This document shows positions 9,485 through 18,508 of a DNA stretch of 64,000 bases, in pieces. Source of the DNA: CBDAMZ01 sp965197375. Its GTDB lineage: Bacteria; Acidobacteriota; Vicinamibacteria; Vicinamibacterales; UBA8438. The DNA lies in NCBI GenBank assembly GCA_965197375.1, contig CBDAMZ010000004.1, positions 1 through 64,000 on the forward strand. Reading direction: 5' to 3'. The translations under genes and the position numbers were made by a program. Each line of letters starts with the position of its first letter. Within the stretch, counting starts at the first letter, position 1. Below the pieces are notes generated by a model that ran no database searches, was not told where the DNA came from, and saw nothing but the letters and a program-made list of their open reading frames with translations.

Positions 9485-10387
9485 ATGACAAGCAACCGGC
9501 GTCAGGGGGCGCCGATCGGGTCGGCCGCACGTTTCGTCGTGCTGACCGGCTTGTCCGGCGCGGGTAAGTCGGAAGCTGTTCGCGCGCTTGAAGATCTTGG
9601 TTATTTTTGTGTCGACAACCTTCCTACTTCTCTTATACCAGTGTTTGCTGAGCTCGCGAGTGACCCACGCAATGGCGTCGAGCGGGCCGCGGTCGTTGTT
9701 GATGTACGTGACCATCGATTTCTTGATGAGTTCGCCGGCGTGCTGCGAGGCCTGCGACGCCGCAAAGGGCTTGGGGCGGTCCTGATCTTTTTGGAAGCCG
9801 ATGATGCGGCTCTTGTTAGGCGGTTTTCAGAAACAAGGCGGCCACACCCACTTGCCCCAGATCGGTCGGTGCTCGAAGGCATTCTCGAAGAACGGACACG
9901 CTTGGAGACCATTAAGAGTGCGGCTGACAAGGTCTTCGACACCTCGGATCTCACGGTACACGATCTTCGACGTGCGTTCAGGGAGCTGTCGCAAGGACGG
10001 TCTAAGATGTATCTTATCGCGACGCTACTCAGCTTCGGCTATAAGCATGGGGTGCCGCTCGAGTCCGATTTACTGTTCGACGTAAGATTCCTACCAAACC
10101 CACACTTCGTTTCAACATTGCGCCGCCTGACGGGACGCGACCGTGCCGTACGGCGTTATCTTGACGAGCTCGAACCAACCACGGTATTCCTAGAGAAGGC
10201 GACCGATCTGTTGCGGTTCCTGATTCCGCAATACGCCAAGGAGGGGAAGAGTTATCTGACGGTCGGCATCGGGTGTACGGGTGGGCGCCACCGCTCGGTT
10301 GTTATTGCTGATCGGCTGCACCAGCGCCTGGGGGGCTTGGATGGCGTCAGGCTGCGCGTTAAGCATCGGGATATAGAAATCGAATAA
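9485..10387 (+). CDS. rapZ: RNase adapter / nucleotide-binding protein RapZ
   Basis: The 300-residue protein has the P-loop GLSGAGKSEAVRALEDLG near residue 20 and the C-terminal motif GIGCTGGRHRSVV, both diagnostic of RapZ (YvcJ). In enterobacteria it binds GlcN6P and directs RNase E to small RNAs; its role here is unknown. It starts 3 bases after lptB. In many proteobacteria lptB is followed by rpoN, hpf, ptsN and then rapZ. Here those three genes are absent and rapZ abuts lptB directly. Confidence 0.93.
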   Translation: MTSNRRQGAPIGSAARFVVLTGLSGAGKSEAVRALEDLGYFCVDNLPTSLIPVFAELASDPRNGVERAAVVVDVRDHRFLDEFAGVLRGLRRRKGLGAVLIFLEADDAALVRRFSETRRPHPLAPDRSVLEGILEERTRLETIKSAADKVFDTSDLTVHDLRRAFRELSQGRSKMYLIATLLSFGYKHGVPLESDLLFDVRFLPNPHFVSTLRRLTGRDRAVRRYLDELEPTTVFLEKATDLLRFLIPQYAKEGKSYLTVGIGCTGGRHRSVVIADRLHQRLGGLDGVRLRVKHRDIEIE

Positions 10388-10416
10388 AACTGGCCACGAC
10401 TGACGAAGAGGCGCCT

Positions 10417-10815
10417 GTGGGCGAACGCGATGTAACGCGAGTGGATAAACCGTGGGGGTACGAGTTGCACTGGGCCAAAACCGATCGCTACGTGGGAAAG
10501 ATCATCCATATTGATGCTGGGCGTGCGCTCAGCCTGCAGTATCACAACCTCAAGGACGAGACGATCCTTCTATGGCACGGTCGTTTGTTGTTTGAAATTA
10601 GGCGTGGGGATGAAGTGAAGACGTGGGAGATGAAACCCGGCGAGCGGGTTCACATCTCGCCGAAGACCATCCATCGGATGACCGCCATCGAAGATTGCGA
10701 TATCGTCGAAGTTTCGACGCCAGAGCTTGATGACGTCGTCCGTTTAGAAGATCGCTATGGCCGAGCCAAGCGGCGATCTAACGTACCGAGAAACGGCTCA
10801 CCCACCCCCGAGTAA
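10417..10815 (+). CDS. Cupin-domain protein, mannose-6-phosphate isomerase-like
   Basis: This is a 132-residue single cupin starting at GTG 10417. It carries VDKPWGYELHWA, typical of type II phosphomannose isomerase C-terminal domains, and the metal-site residues LQYHNLKDE (cupin motif 1) and GERVHISPKTIHRM (cupin motif 2). It probably binds a sugar phosphate or nucleotide sugar, but the substrate cannot be read from sequence. It follows rapZ by 29 bases. Its stop codon directly abuts the stop of ssb on the other strand (10815/10816). Confidence 0.8.
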   Translation: MGERDVTRVDKPWGYELHWAKTDRYVGKIIHIDAGRALSLQYHNLKDETILLWHGRLLFEIRRGDEVKTWEMKPGERVHISPKTIHRMTAIEDCDIVEVSTPELDDVVRLEDRYGRAKRRSNVPRNGSPTPE

Positions 10816-11289
10816 TCAGAATGGAATGTCGTCTTCGGTGAGCTCCGGGGCCCCGCCAGGTGGTGGCGCCGGCGCTTGCTGCTGATCCGATCCCCCTCCG
10901 TCAGCAGGCGTTGGCGCTTGTTGCTCCTGTGCCTCGGTGCGGAGACCAGAACCGCCACCCCGGCTGCCGAGGAGAACGACACGATCGGCGCGGATCTCAG
11001 TCGTGTATCGCTTGTTCCCCTCGCGGTCATCCCATTGGCGGGTCTGAAGTCGACCCTCCACGTAAATCTGACGCCCCTTAAGTAGATACTCGGCAAGACT
11101 CTCGGCGGGTTTTCCCCATAACACCACGCGGTGCCACTCCGTCTTCTCTTGCCGCTGACCAGCTTTGTCGTTCCAGACGTCGGTCGTGGCCATATTCAGC
11201 GTTGCCACAGCGGCGCCACCCGGCGTATACCGGAGCTCGACGTCTCGTCCGAGATTCCCAACTAGGATTACCTTATTGACGCTTCCCAT
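10816..11289 (-). CDS. ssb: Single-stranded DNA-binding protein
   Basis: The 157-residue SSB starts VNKVILVGNLGRDVELRYTP after MGS. It has one OB-fold of about 110 residues, then a Gln/Pro/Gly-rich linker and the acidic tip EDDIPF that recruits partner proteins. The ATG at 11289 is preferred over an upstream in-frame start at 11304 because an AAAGG ribosome-binding sequence sits just 5' of it and SSBs begin this way. It lies 11 bases after cpoB as the last gene of the tol string. Confidence 0.95.
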   Translation of the reverse strand: MGSVNKVILVGNLGRDVELRYTPGGAAVATLNMATTDVWNDKAGQRQEKTEWHRVVLWGKPAESLAEYLLKGRQIYVEGRLQTRQWDDREGNKRYTTEIRADRVVLLGSRGGGSGLRTEAQEQQAPTPADGGGSDQQQAPAPPPGGAPELTEDDIPF

Positions 11290-11300
11290 AGTACGACCTT

Positions 11301-12143
11301 TCAACGCGACGATCGGCTCAGCCGGTTGAGGGCCTGTTCGGCGAGCGTTGCCATCGTGCTCTCGGGGTAGTTCTTGACGACCAGCTCGAAGGCCTGCTTG
11401 GCTCGGCCACCCTCGCCGAGCCGGTCGAGGGCGAGGCCACGTTTATAGGATGCTTCGGGAACGACGTCGCCGTCCGGATAGCTCAACAGCACTTGTTCGA
11501 ACGCCCCAACGGCTTCTACGAAGCTACCATCGAAGAAATGGGTTTGACCAATATAAAACTGGGCATCGTCGGCCAGCTCGGAGCGAGGGAACGTCTTAAT
11601 GTACGCCTCGAAGCCTTGAATTGCGAGTATCCACTGACCATTTGTGTAATCGGCCCATGCTGTGTCGTACATGCGCTGGGGTGAAATTCCAGCGGACACG
11701 GGCGCGTGTGCCGGGGCGACTGGACCAGGCGGCTCAATTGGAAGCCCAGTCTCTGGATCCGTGAGAAGCTGGGTCGTCCGTGGCAGCATCGGCGGGATGG
11801 CGACACGTAGCGCATCGACTTCTTGCGAAAGCGACGCAATGCGTACAGTGGTCTCGTCAAGTTTCTCACGAACGATGCGTATGCCACCAGCGATGTTGGT
11901 TGTCGAGAGTCGCTGGTCAGCCAATCCCTTCCGAGTCACGTCGTCTTGAGTATCCATTTGGGACGAGAGGCGCTGGAGTGTTTCATCGAGAGACGCCATC
12001 ATGAGCTGCAGACGAAATGTGTGCTCTTGCAGCATCCGAATATCAGCCATGATCTGCTCATGCTCGCGATCCGCGGCAGATAGGGAGACAGTTCTGGCGA
12101 GGACGAGGGCGACGAAACCGATCCAGGAGAGATGATATTTCAT
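11301..12143 (-). CDS. cpoB: Tol-Pal system coordinator CpoB/YbgF
   Basis: The 280-residue periplasmic protein has a signal peptide (SWIGFVALVLARTVSLSAAD). A heptad-rich coiled-coil segment follows (residues about 30-110, LQEHTFRLQLMMASLDETL). Then comes a proline-rich linker and C-terminal tetratricopeptide repeats (YDTAWADYTNGQWILAIQGF; DDAQFYIGQTHFF). That order is the YbgF/CpoB architecture, which links outer-membrane constriction by Tol-Pal to peptidoglycan synthesis. It is downstream of pal, as in most diderms, though separated by 237 bases in which I saw no gene. Confidence 0.9.
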   Translation of the reverse strand: MKYHLSWIGFVALVLARTVSLSAADREHEQIMADIRMLQEHTFRLQLMMASLDETLQRLSSQMDTQDDVTRKGLADQRLSTTNIAGGIRIVREKLDETTVRIASLSQEVDALRVAIPPMLPRTTQLLTDPETGLPIEPPGPVAPAHAPVSAGISPQRMYDTAWADYTNGQWILAIQGFEAYIKTFPRSELADDAQFYIGQTHFFDGSFVEAVGAFEQVLLSYPDGDVVPEASYKRGLALDRLGEGGRAKQAFELVVKNYPESTMATLAEQALNRLSRSSR

Positions 12144-12380
12144 GAGGTAGCCTCTCGGTTCACTCTACTGTAGCTTCCGAAGCCCTTGGAACACTAGCGC
12201 TGCCTTTTATGGATGTCGTGGCACTGAGTGCCATGTATCCTCCCACGAGCCACGCTTGACCCTTTATGGGCGAGTTAAGTGCTCCACGTGTTTTCCTCGC
12301 TCGCGTCTTGCGATAGCCGGACATGGCTCCACCAAGCGGGCCCGTGGTGCATCGCCACATTCATAAAAAGCAACACAGTT

Positions 12381-12947
12381 CTATTTGGCGGTGATTACGA
12401 AGTGAGCACGGCGATTCTTAGCCCATGCGGTTTCGTCGTGCCCGGGGTCGAAGGGAAACTCCTTTCCGTAGCTGACAGTGCGCAGACGACTCAATGGCAG
12501 GCCAAGCTCAAGTAGATACTGACGCGTGGTCAGCGCACGCCGTTCGCCAAGGCCGAGGTTGTACTCGGGGGTGCCACGCTCGTCACAGTGGCCCTCGATC
12601 GTAACGACCCACGTCGGATGCTGCTGTAGGAGCTGCACGTTGGAGTCCAGGATGATTCGGTTCTGCTCGTCGAGGTCCGTGCTGTCGTAATTGAAGAACA
12701 CTGGGCTGAGCGGTAATTCACGGTTAAGCTCCTCGAGCGTTCGCGATGTGAAATCATCATCAGCTAGCAGCACCGGCGGCGGCGGCTCGTCTGGAAGGGG
12801 CGGCGGGGCCGGCGGCGCGGGTGCGATGCTGTCAGCGCCCGGCGGCGGGGCCGTCTCCTCCGGTTCGGTTGGTGCTGGATTGTGGCTGCATGACCAGGCT
12901 AACACGGCCACGACCGCCACCATGCCAGAAGAGCGCAACGTATGCAT
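12381..12947 (-). CDS. pal: Peptidoglycan-associated lipoprotein
   Basis: This outer-membrane lipoprotein binds peptidoglycan and TolB. A signal peptide ends in VLAWSC near residue 20, an atypical lipobox because of the tryptophan. A Pro-rich spacer follows, then an OmpA-C domain containing VFFNYDSTDLDEQNR, TIEGHCDERGTPEYNLGLGERRA and SYGKEFP, including the diaminopimelate-binding residues. The start at 12947 was chosen because the signal peptide then begins MHTLRSSG; an upstream in-frame start would add six residues. It lies between tolB and cpoB. Confidence 0.94.
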   Translation of the reverse strand: MHTLRSSGMVAVVAVLAWSCSHNPAPTEPEETAPPPGADSIAPAPPAPPPLPDEPPPPVLLADDDFTSRTLEELNRELPLSPVFFNYDSTDLDEQNRIILDSNVQLLQQHPTWVVTIEGHCDERGTPEYNLGLGERRALTTRQYLLELGLPLSRLRTVSYGKEFPFDPGHDETAWAKNRRAHFVITAK

Positions 12948-13028
12948 GATATCGAACCTCTCCACCCATTATCTCCAGCGTTTCATCTAGCGAGCCCAGA
13001 GAACACGAGGTTTGCCGAGTTTGCTGTG

Positions 13029-14411
13029 CTACTGCGACCAGCTGGGCATCTCGTTGTTGCCCGTGTTCGTAATTCGCCGCAGACCACGCCCATCTCGTCC
13101 GATAAGCCAGATCTGCTTGTTGCCGCTGCCCCGCGTTGACATGAAGGCGACGTGTCGCCCATTCGGTGCATAACTTGGGCTTTCATTCGTGCCTAATCCA
13201 AAGGTTAGCTGCCGAACTTCATTCGTGGCGAGATCGACGATTTTGATATCGTGTCCCGGCCCAGTCCTGGACGAGTACGCGATTTCGTTATAGGGGCTCG
13301 GAGACCAGGTCGGCCGATCACAATACGTTTCGAATGTAATCCGTCGAAGCCCAGTACCGTCAGCTCCAACGACGTAAATCTGAGGTGAGCCGGTACGATC
13401 GGACGTGAAGGCGATTTGATGTCCTAGGGGCGACCATGTCGGACTGGTATCGATACCCGGGTGATTCGTCAGGCGACGAACGTCTGATCCGTCGACGTTC
13501 AAGATATATATTTCTGGGTTTCCATCGCGATTTGATGTGAGTGCTAGGCGCCGACCATCGGGAGACCAGGCAGGCAGCCAGTTGTGCACCTCACGCGTGC
13601 CCCGGGCAGGTGTCTCTAGACGCCCTTCGTAGATGTACGACACAAAGACGTCCTGGGGGCCGTTGCGCCAGGACGTGTACGCGACGGCACGGCCGTTCGG
13701 CGACCAGGCTGGTGTCGTGTTTAACGCCCGGCTCACCGTCACCCGACGGACGTTGGCACCGTCATAGTCGGCGATATAGATTTCCTTCGTCTGGCGGTCT
13801 TCGACGAGGCCGAGGGCGGACTCGCTATCTCGATCCGAGACGAACGAGATCGCTGTTCGCGCCACACCCCCGAGACCTTGCTGATGACGGTGGATCTCGT
13901 CTGAGAGCTGATGGGCGTAGATGCGAACGTTGCGTTTCGAACCCGAGTACTCGACCCCGAACGCCGACTCCAGTGAGCGGACATTAAATAACCGGGCCTG
14001 TACGCGGATGCGATCGCCGCCGAGCAGGTCGACGGAGCAGCTCACGACGCCATCGGCGCCGAGTTCTCGCCAGCCGTCGATAGGTAGATCAGTCAGCGAT
14101 CGGGCTGGGGGAATGGTGCCATATGTGTCGCGCGCTAGCATCCGAAACTCGCGTTCGAACGCCAGGTCATCCCAGAGCACTTGCGCGATCGTCATCGCAG
14201 CGTTTGTGATATCGGGATCTTCAGAAAGTGCCAAACAGTTGGGGACGGCGAAACGGGGTTGGGCGCCGATGCGGTCGCCGATGATGAGATCAACCCCTCC
14301 ACGCTGGAGCGGCACCTGGCCAGATGCTTGTTGCCGAAGCGTTTGCGCAAGCACGAACGAACTTCCGAACGCAACCGTGGCGAACACGAGTATGCGGAGC
14401 ACCTTGGTCAT
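13029..14411 (-). CDS. tolB: Tol-Pal system beta-propeller protein TolB
   Basis: The 460-residue periplasmic protein has a signal peptide (ILVFATVAFGSSFVLAQ), the N-terminal alpha/beta TolB domain, and then WD40-like/PD40 blades repeating the pattern TSNRDGNPEIYILNVDGSDV and TSDRTGSPQIYVVGADG. It couples Pal to the inner-membrane TolQRA motor. It overlaps the upstream tolA-like gene by four bases, consistent with one operon. Confidence 0.95.
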   Translation of the reverse strand: MTKVLRILVFATVAFGSSFVLAQTLRQQASGQVPLQRGGVDLIIGDRIGAQPRFAVPNCLALSEDPDITNAAMTIAQVLWDDLAFEREFRMLARDTYGTIPPARSLTDLPIDGWRELGADGVVSCSVDLLGGDRIRVQARLFNVRSLESAFGVEYSGSKRNVRIYAHQLSDEIHRHQQGLGGVARTAISFVSDRDSESALGLVEDRQTKEIYIADYDGANVRRVTVSRALNTTPAWSPNGRAVAYTSWRNGPQDVFVSYIYEGRLETPARGTREVHNWLPAWSPDGRRLALTSNRDGNPEIYILNVDGSDVRRLTNHPGIDTSPTWSPLGHQIAFTSDRTGSPQIYVVGADGTGLRRITFETYCDRPTWSPSPYNEIAYSSRTGPGHDIKIVDLATNEVRQLTFGLGTNESPSYAPNGRHVAFMSTRGSGNKQIWLIGRDGRGLRRITNTGNNEMPSWSQ

Positions 14412-15283
14412 GGTCGATGCCGATACTCGAATGTCAAGCGGACTTTCAGGTTGTCTTCCATAAACGCGGACGGCAACCGCGGTAGCTGACGTGTTAACAG
14501 AACCGCGCGCTGTGCGCTCAGGTCCAGTGCCACGTAATTGCTGCTGTGGTCGACGCCGACCTCCTCGATGGCACCACTACGCCTGACTGTAAATCGCACG
14601 ACCACCGCTCCGGGCACCTGCTGGTTCGAGTCCCACCGCCGGCGGATAAGCTCAACCATCGTGGCCAGGTACTCAGGGCAACAGAAATCGGCAAGGTTGA
14701 GCGCGCCACCGCTTCCGCCAAGCCCACCCGTTGAGAGCCCGATCCCTGCCCCTTCGACGCCAGTGTCTGCCATCGTGGAACCGTCGTGCGTCTCAGGGCC
14801 GCGGGTCGGAGTTCTACCTCGAGCTTCCTCCGGGACCGTGTCAACGTCGGTTTCTGGTTCCCGCCGTCGCCGTGCGTCTTCGGTCGGCAGGATCATCTTT
14901 GGCCGTGTCGGGGTAGGGGGTTGGATCCACTGGGGGCGGCGTGCTTCCGGAAGCGGTAAAACCGCTTGAATCGGTCGCCCACCTAATGGCGCTAGCCCGC
15001 TCGCGCTAGGTCCTTCCGGTCCACCGAGCCGGATCGTCATGGTGGCTCGATCGGTATCGTCTTGCTGTGCGGAGAGCCAGTCGCCTGGCCACAAGACAAG
15101 CGCGGCGAGGACGGCGCTATGTACCCCAACCGACAGCGCCAAGGTCCGACTCAGACCCTCGCGCTCCCGACAACGCTCTACCAAAATTTGTGTCGCAGCT
15201 TCCCTCACGGTACACCGTATAGCCGCAGCTCGCAGCCTAGGGGCCATCTTAAGTAGGGCGATCGCACCAGGCCGTCGATGCAT
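14408..15283 (-). CDS. TolA/TonB-type energy transducer
   Basis: The protein has up to 291 residues with one transmembrane anchor near residues 45-70 (TLALSVGVHSAVLAALVLWP). A long Pro/Arg/Glu-rich periplasmic linker follows, then a TonB/TolA-fold C-terminal domain (VVVRFTVRRSGAIEEVGVDHSS). Its place between tolR and tolB shows it acts as TolA, although by sequence the C-domain looks TonB-like. The true start is uncertain; an internal ATG at 15247 is an alternative. The linker contains a CC pair near residue 199 (ADFCCPEYL), unusual for this family. Confidence 0.8.
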   Translation of the reverse strand: MHRRPGAIALLKMAPRLRAAAIRCTVREAATQILVERCREREGLSRTLALSVGVHSAVLAALVLWPGDWLSAQQDDTDRATMTIRLGGPEGPSASGLAPLGGRPIQAVLPLPEARRPQWIQPPTPTRPKMILPTEDARRRREPETDVDTVPEEARGRTPTRGPETHDGSTMADTGVEGAGIGLSTGGLGGSGGALNLADFCCPEYLATMVELIRRRWDSNQQVPGAVVVRFTVRRSGAIEEVGVDHSSNYVALDLSAQRAVLLTRQLPRLPSAFMEDNLKVRLTFEYRHRP

Positions 15284-15412
15284 CTTACCCGAGGGCGTTG
15301 TTTGTCAGTCGAATGCTCCAGGTACTCCTCCGCTTCTAGCGCCTTGAGGGGCTGGCGTTGCAGCGTCCTTAGTGCGTGACCGAAGTTACCAAGATGGACC
15401 TCTACGGTTGCG

Positions 15413-15886
15413 TCATCGGGCAGCGGTCGATTGGGGCAAGTTCGCTACAAGCCCGACCTCTTCGACGCCTCCTTCCTTGAGTTGGTCGATGACACTCATT
15501 AGCTCCTGGTAGGTGATCGCGCTGTCACCATGCAGGAACACATTTTTCTCAGGTTGGTCGATCAGTTCCTGCTGCATCCGTTCGGCTAGGATCTCGATAC
15601 TGACGGGATCGTTGCCCACCTGGACAATTTGATCCGAACGAAACGCTAACGGGACGGACACGAACAGCCGCTCGGAGTTCAACTGGTCGGTGCGTCGCGC
15701 CTCTGGGAGATTGACATCGAGTCCTCGTTGCATCATTGGTGCCGTCACCATGAAGATGACGAGCATAACGAGCATGACGTCGACGAGCGGAATGACGTTA
15801 ATTTCCGATAGCGACGTTCCTACGCGGGCCCCGCGCTGTCGGCCGCGGCCGCCTCCGCGTTTCCGTATCGGTTGAACCGCCGGCAT
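15413..15886 (-). CDS. tolR: Biopolymer transporter ExbD/TolR
   Basis: The 157-residue protein has a basic N-terminus and one transmembrane helix carrying the essential aspartate (INVIPLVDVMLVMLVIFMV). A periplasmic ExbD/TolR domain follows (VNLPEARRTDQ, FLHGDSAITYQELM). With TolQ it forms the proton channel that drives TolA. It begins 14 bases after tolQ. A 129-base stretch without a gene separates it from the tolA-like gene. Confidence 0.93.
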   Translation of the reverse strand: MPAVQPIRKRGGGRGRQRGARVGTSLSEINVIPLVDVMLVMLVIFMVTAPMMQRGLDVNLPEARRTDQLNSERLFVSVPLAFRSDQIVQVGNDPVSIEILAERMQQELIDQPEKNVFLHGDSAITYQELMSVIDQLKEGGVEEVGLVANLPQSTAAR

Positions 15887-15900
15887 CTTGGTAGCGTGTT

Positions 15901-16668
15901 CTAGGAAAAGTTTCGCTCAGCGATGTTCAGAAACTCGAGCGAAAAGTCATCCATCATCGACGCGAGCAGCTTCACTTTCTGCGTCAAGTGATTATAGAAA
16001 TACACGGCTGGGATCGCGGCGAAAAGGCCGGCCGCGGTTGCCACAAGCGCCTCTGCGATTCCTGGTGCGACCACCGCCAGGTTGGTCGAGCCGGCCGTGC
16101 CGATCCCTTGGAACGCACCGATGATTCCCCAGACAGTGCCGAACAGACCAATGAATGGTGTAATACTTGCCGTTGTTGCCAAAAACGGAACTCTCTCCTC
16201 AACCCTGTTTACTTCGATCGTTGTTGCTCTTAGCAGTGCACGATCCAGTGCGTCAAAGCTCCGTAAGGTTGGATGTGGCGGAGGTTCGTTCAGCTGATCG
16301 ATCCCGCCCGACGGTTCTGGTTGCCGCAATTGCGCATTGAGCTCGGCATAGCCAGCCCGAAAGATCCCTGTGAGCGGGCTCGCCTCAAGCGATTTACACA
16401 CTGCTTGCACTTCGGAAAACTTATTGCTTTGGCGAAACACTTCTAGGAAGCTCGCTGTTTGGATCCCGACCCGGCGAAGCTCCCAGAGTTTGAACGCAAT
16501 AACGCTCCAGGAAGCGATGGAAAAGAGAAGGAGGATAAGCAGGACGGTCTTCGCAACCAGCGACGACCGTTCGACCAACCCGATGATGCCGCTACCGAAG
16601 ACCCCCCCAGGTTCAATCACGCCTGGCGCCTGGAGGAGGGTAAAGGCATAGTCTCCAACAATACCCAC
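15901..16668 (-). CDS. tolQ: Tol-Pal motor protein TolQ (ExbB/MotA family)
   Basis: The 255-residue inner-membrane protein has a first transmembrane segment near residues 40-62 (AKTVLLILLLFSIASWSVIAF). It carries the family signature in its last two helices (FLATTASITPFIGLFGTVWG and APGIAEALVATAAGLFAAIP). It pairs with TolR to use proton motive force. The start is GTG 16668. A promoter about 50 bases upstream and the order tolQ-tolR-tolA-tolB-pal-cpoB identify the operon. Confidence 0.94.
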   Translation of the reverse strand: MGIVGDYAFTLLQAPGVIEPGGVFGSGIIGLVERSSLVAKTVLLILLLFSIASWSVIAFKLWELRRVGIQTASFLEVFRQSNKFSEVQAVCKSLEASPLTGIFRAGYAELNAQLRQPEPSGGIDQLNEPPPHPTLRSFDALDRALLRATTIEVNRVEERVPFLATTASITPFIGLFGTVWGIIGAFQGIGTAGSTNLAVVAPGIAEALVATAAGLFAAIPAVYFYNHLTQKVKLLASMMDDFSLEFLNIAERNFS

Positions 16669-16717
16669 GTAACCCCCGGTTGCCGGACACTGGCGCTGCT
16701 GGGGAAGCGCAGTGGAG

Positions 16718-16747
16718 AGAGTACCATGCCTTCTGAGAAGCTGTCAA
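16718..16747 (-). promoter_or_regulatory. Sigma70-type promoter of the tol-pal operon
   Basis: On the minus strand a consensus -35 hexamer TTGACA lies at 16747-16742. It is followed after 18 bases by TACTCT at 16723-16718 with an extended -10 (TGG before it). Transcription would start around 16711 and leave a leader of about 40 bases before the tolQ GTG. Seen by eye; not tested against background. Confidence 0.6.
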
Positions 16748-16828
16748 ATGTATGATACGATGGCACTTCCTACCACGCGCCACCCACGACGCCGGAGCGC
16801 TTCTCGGAAAGGACAGACCAGCGGCGAC

Positions 16829-18463
16829 ATGATTCGTTTCCTTAACATCCGTCATTTTGCCATCGTCGACCAACTCGAGATCGAGTTCGAGCCTGGGTTT
16901 AACGTGCTGACCGGCGAAACCGGAGCAGGGAAGTCGATTGTCGTTGGTGCTCTAGGATTGCTTGTCGGTGGGCGAGGCGGCGGTGACCTTGTCCGAACCG
17001 GTGAGGATAAGGCGGTTATTCAGGCTAGTTTTGAAACCGAGGATCAGCGGGAGATCGTCATCCGGCGTGAGATCTCGTCGCAAGGACGCAGCCGCATCTT
17101 CATCGACGGCTCGCTTGCTGCCACGGCGGCGCTGAAGGAGCTTGGGCAGCAGCTTGTAGACCTACACGGCCAGCATGAACACCAGGCGCTCTTTGATCCA
17201 CGCAACCACCTGGCGCTACTCGATGTCTACGGTCGCTTCGGCACGCTATCAGCACGTGTCGGCGCGGCATTCGAACATTGGCATGTTGCACAGGGGCGAC
17301 TCAAACAGGCGAGGCTCGGCGGCCAAGAGAAGCGGGAGCGCATTGAGTTTCTAACGTTTCAACTTGGGGAGATCGACGGGGTGCAACCGGAGGTAGGCGA
17401 AGACGGTCGGCTGGCGATCGAGAGACAGCGCTTGGCTAATGCCGAACACCTCCGGACATTGTCCAGTGGGGCGTATGCGACGCTGTATGAGCGTGACGAT
17501 GCGGTGCTGGCGGTGCTGGGTGGGGTCTGGCGCCAGCTCGATGAGCTGGCGTCATTGGATCCGTTGTTCGAGCCGTACCTGAAGGGGGGGGAGGGGGTCC
17601 GTTCTCAGCTCGAGGATCTCGCCGATGCTCTGAGGTCCTATGCGGCCGACGCTGAGGCGTCGCCCGATCGGTTAACACAAGTCGAGGCACGTCTTGCCGA
17701 GCTGGGACAGTTGAAGAAAAAATATGGCCAGACACTCGACTCGGTGCTTGACCGCCGAGCGCGGATTGTCTCAGAACTGGATACTTGCCTTGGGGGTACC
17801 GCACACGTGGCCGGGCTAGAGAAGGCCGAACGATCGGCGCGCGAGGAGTATCTCACCGTTGCACGAGAGCTCTCAGTGCGCCGGAGGAAACAGGCGGAGA
17901 CCTTAGCTAGGCGACTCCGAAAAGCGTTGGCTGATCTGGCGATTCCGCGTGGCCAGTTCGAGGTACGCTTCGAGGCGGACGGGGAAGAGTTGCCCGAGGA
18001 TCGCTGGACTGCGCGTGGAATCGACTCGGTGGAGTTCTACTTTTCAGCAAATCCAGGTGAAGCGCTGCGGGCTTTAGCTAGGGTTGCTTCGGGAGGCGAG
18101 CTGTCCCGCGTTATGCTGGGGTTGAAGACCTTGGCCTCGACTGATGCTTTGGGCAAGACGCTCGTGTTCGATGAGGTCGATGCTGGGATCGGTGCAGCGG
18201 TGGCGGATCGCATTGGTGAAAAATTGCGCTCGCTCGCTCAGGATTTTCAAGTGCTTTGTGTTACACATCAACCACAGATTGCGGCTTACGCCACAACCCA
18301 CCACCGCGTGTCAAAGTGGGTTGAGCGGGGACGGACGGCGATGCGTGTTGAACGACTCACCAAAGAAGGCAGAGTCGACGAGCTGGCGAGACTGATGACC
18401 GGTAGTACGTCCGAGCGCGCTCGAGCGACCGCGCAGGAGCTGGCGGCTAAGGCCGGCGAATAA
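16829..18463 (+). CDS. recN: DNA repair ATPase RecN
   Basis: This SMC-like protein is used in double-strand-break repair, with 544 residues from the ATG at 16829. It has the N-terminal RecN signature IRHFAIVDQLEIEFEPG and Walker A TGETGAGKSIV. The QLVDLHGQHEHQALF block, a central coiled coil, the C-terminal signature ASGGELSRVMLGLK and Walker B VFDEVDAGIGAAVA follow. An open frame extends 39 codons further upstream, but that extension is not RecN-like and crosses the tol promoter, so the later start is preferred. Confidence 0.95.
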   Translation: MIRFLNIRHFAIVDQLEIEFEPGFNVLTGETGAGKSIVVGALGLLVGGRGGGDLVRTGEDKAVIQASFETEDQREIVIRREISSQGRSRIFIDGSLAATAALKELGQQLVDLHGQHEHQALFDPRNHLALLDVYGRFGTLSARVGAAFEHWHVAQGRLKQARLGGQEKRERIEFLTFQLGEIDGVQPEVGEDGRLAIERQRLANAEHLRTLSSGAYATLYERDDAVLAVLGGVWRQLDELASLDPLFEPYLKGGEGVRSQLEDLADALRSYAADAEASPDRLTQVEARLAELGQLKKKYGQTLDSVLDRRARIVSELDTCLGGTAHVAGLEKAERSAREEYLTVARELSVRRRKQAETLARRLRKALADLAIPRGQFEVRFEADGEELPEDRWTARGIDSVEFYFSANPGEALRALARVASGGELSRVMLGLKTLASTDALGKTLVFDEVDAGIGAAVADRIGEKLRSLAQDFQVLCVTHQPQIAAYATTHHRVSKWVERGRTAMRVERLTKEGRVDELARLMTGSTSERARATAQELAAKAGE

Positions 18464-18467
18464 AAAT

Positions 18468-18500
18468 CGAAAGACGAAAGCGAAAGAGCGAAAGCGAAAG
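18468..18500 (+). repeat. Five short CGAAAG repeats between recN and miaB
   Basis: CGAAAG occurs at 18468-18473, 18475-18480, 18481-18486, 18489-18494 and 18495-18500. This gives a purine-rich tract that runs straight into the GGTAGGAG sequence preceding the miaB start. It occupies nearly all of the 45-base spacer. It may be a simple-sequence repeat with a role in ribosome binding, or just replication slippage. Confidence 0.85.
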
Positions 18501-18508
18501 GGTAGGAG

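Noticed and set aside
12144..12380. A 66-residue minus-strand frame between pal and cpoB
   Set aside because: No ribosome-binding site, no recognisable domain and unusual composition; the spacer only shows a short palindrome (about 12222-12236).
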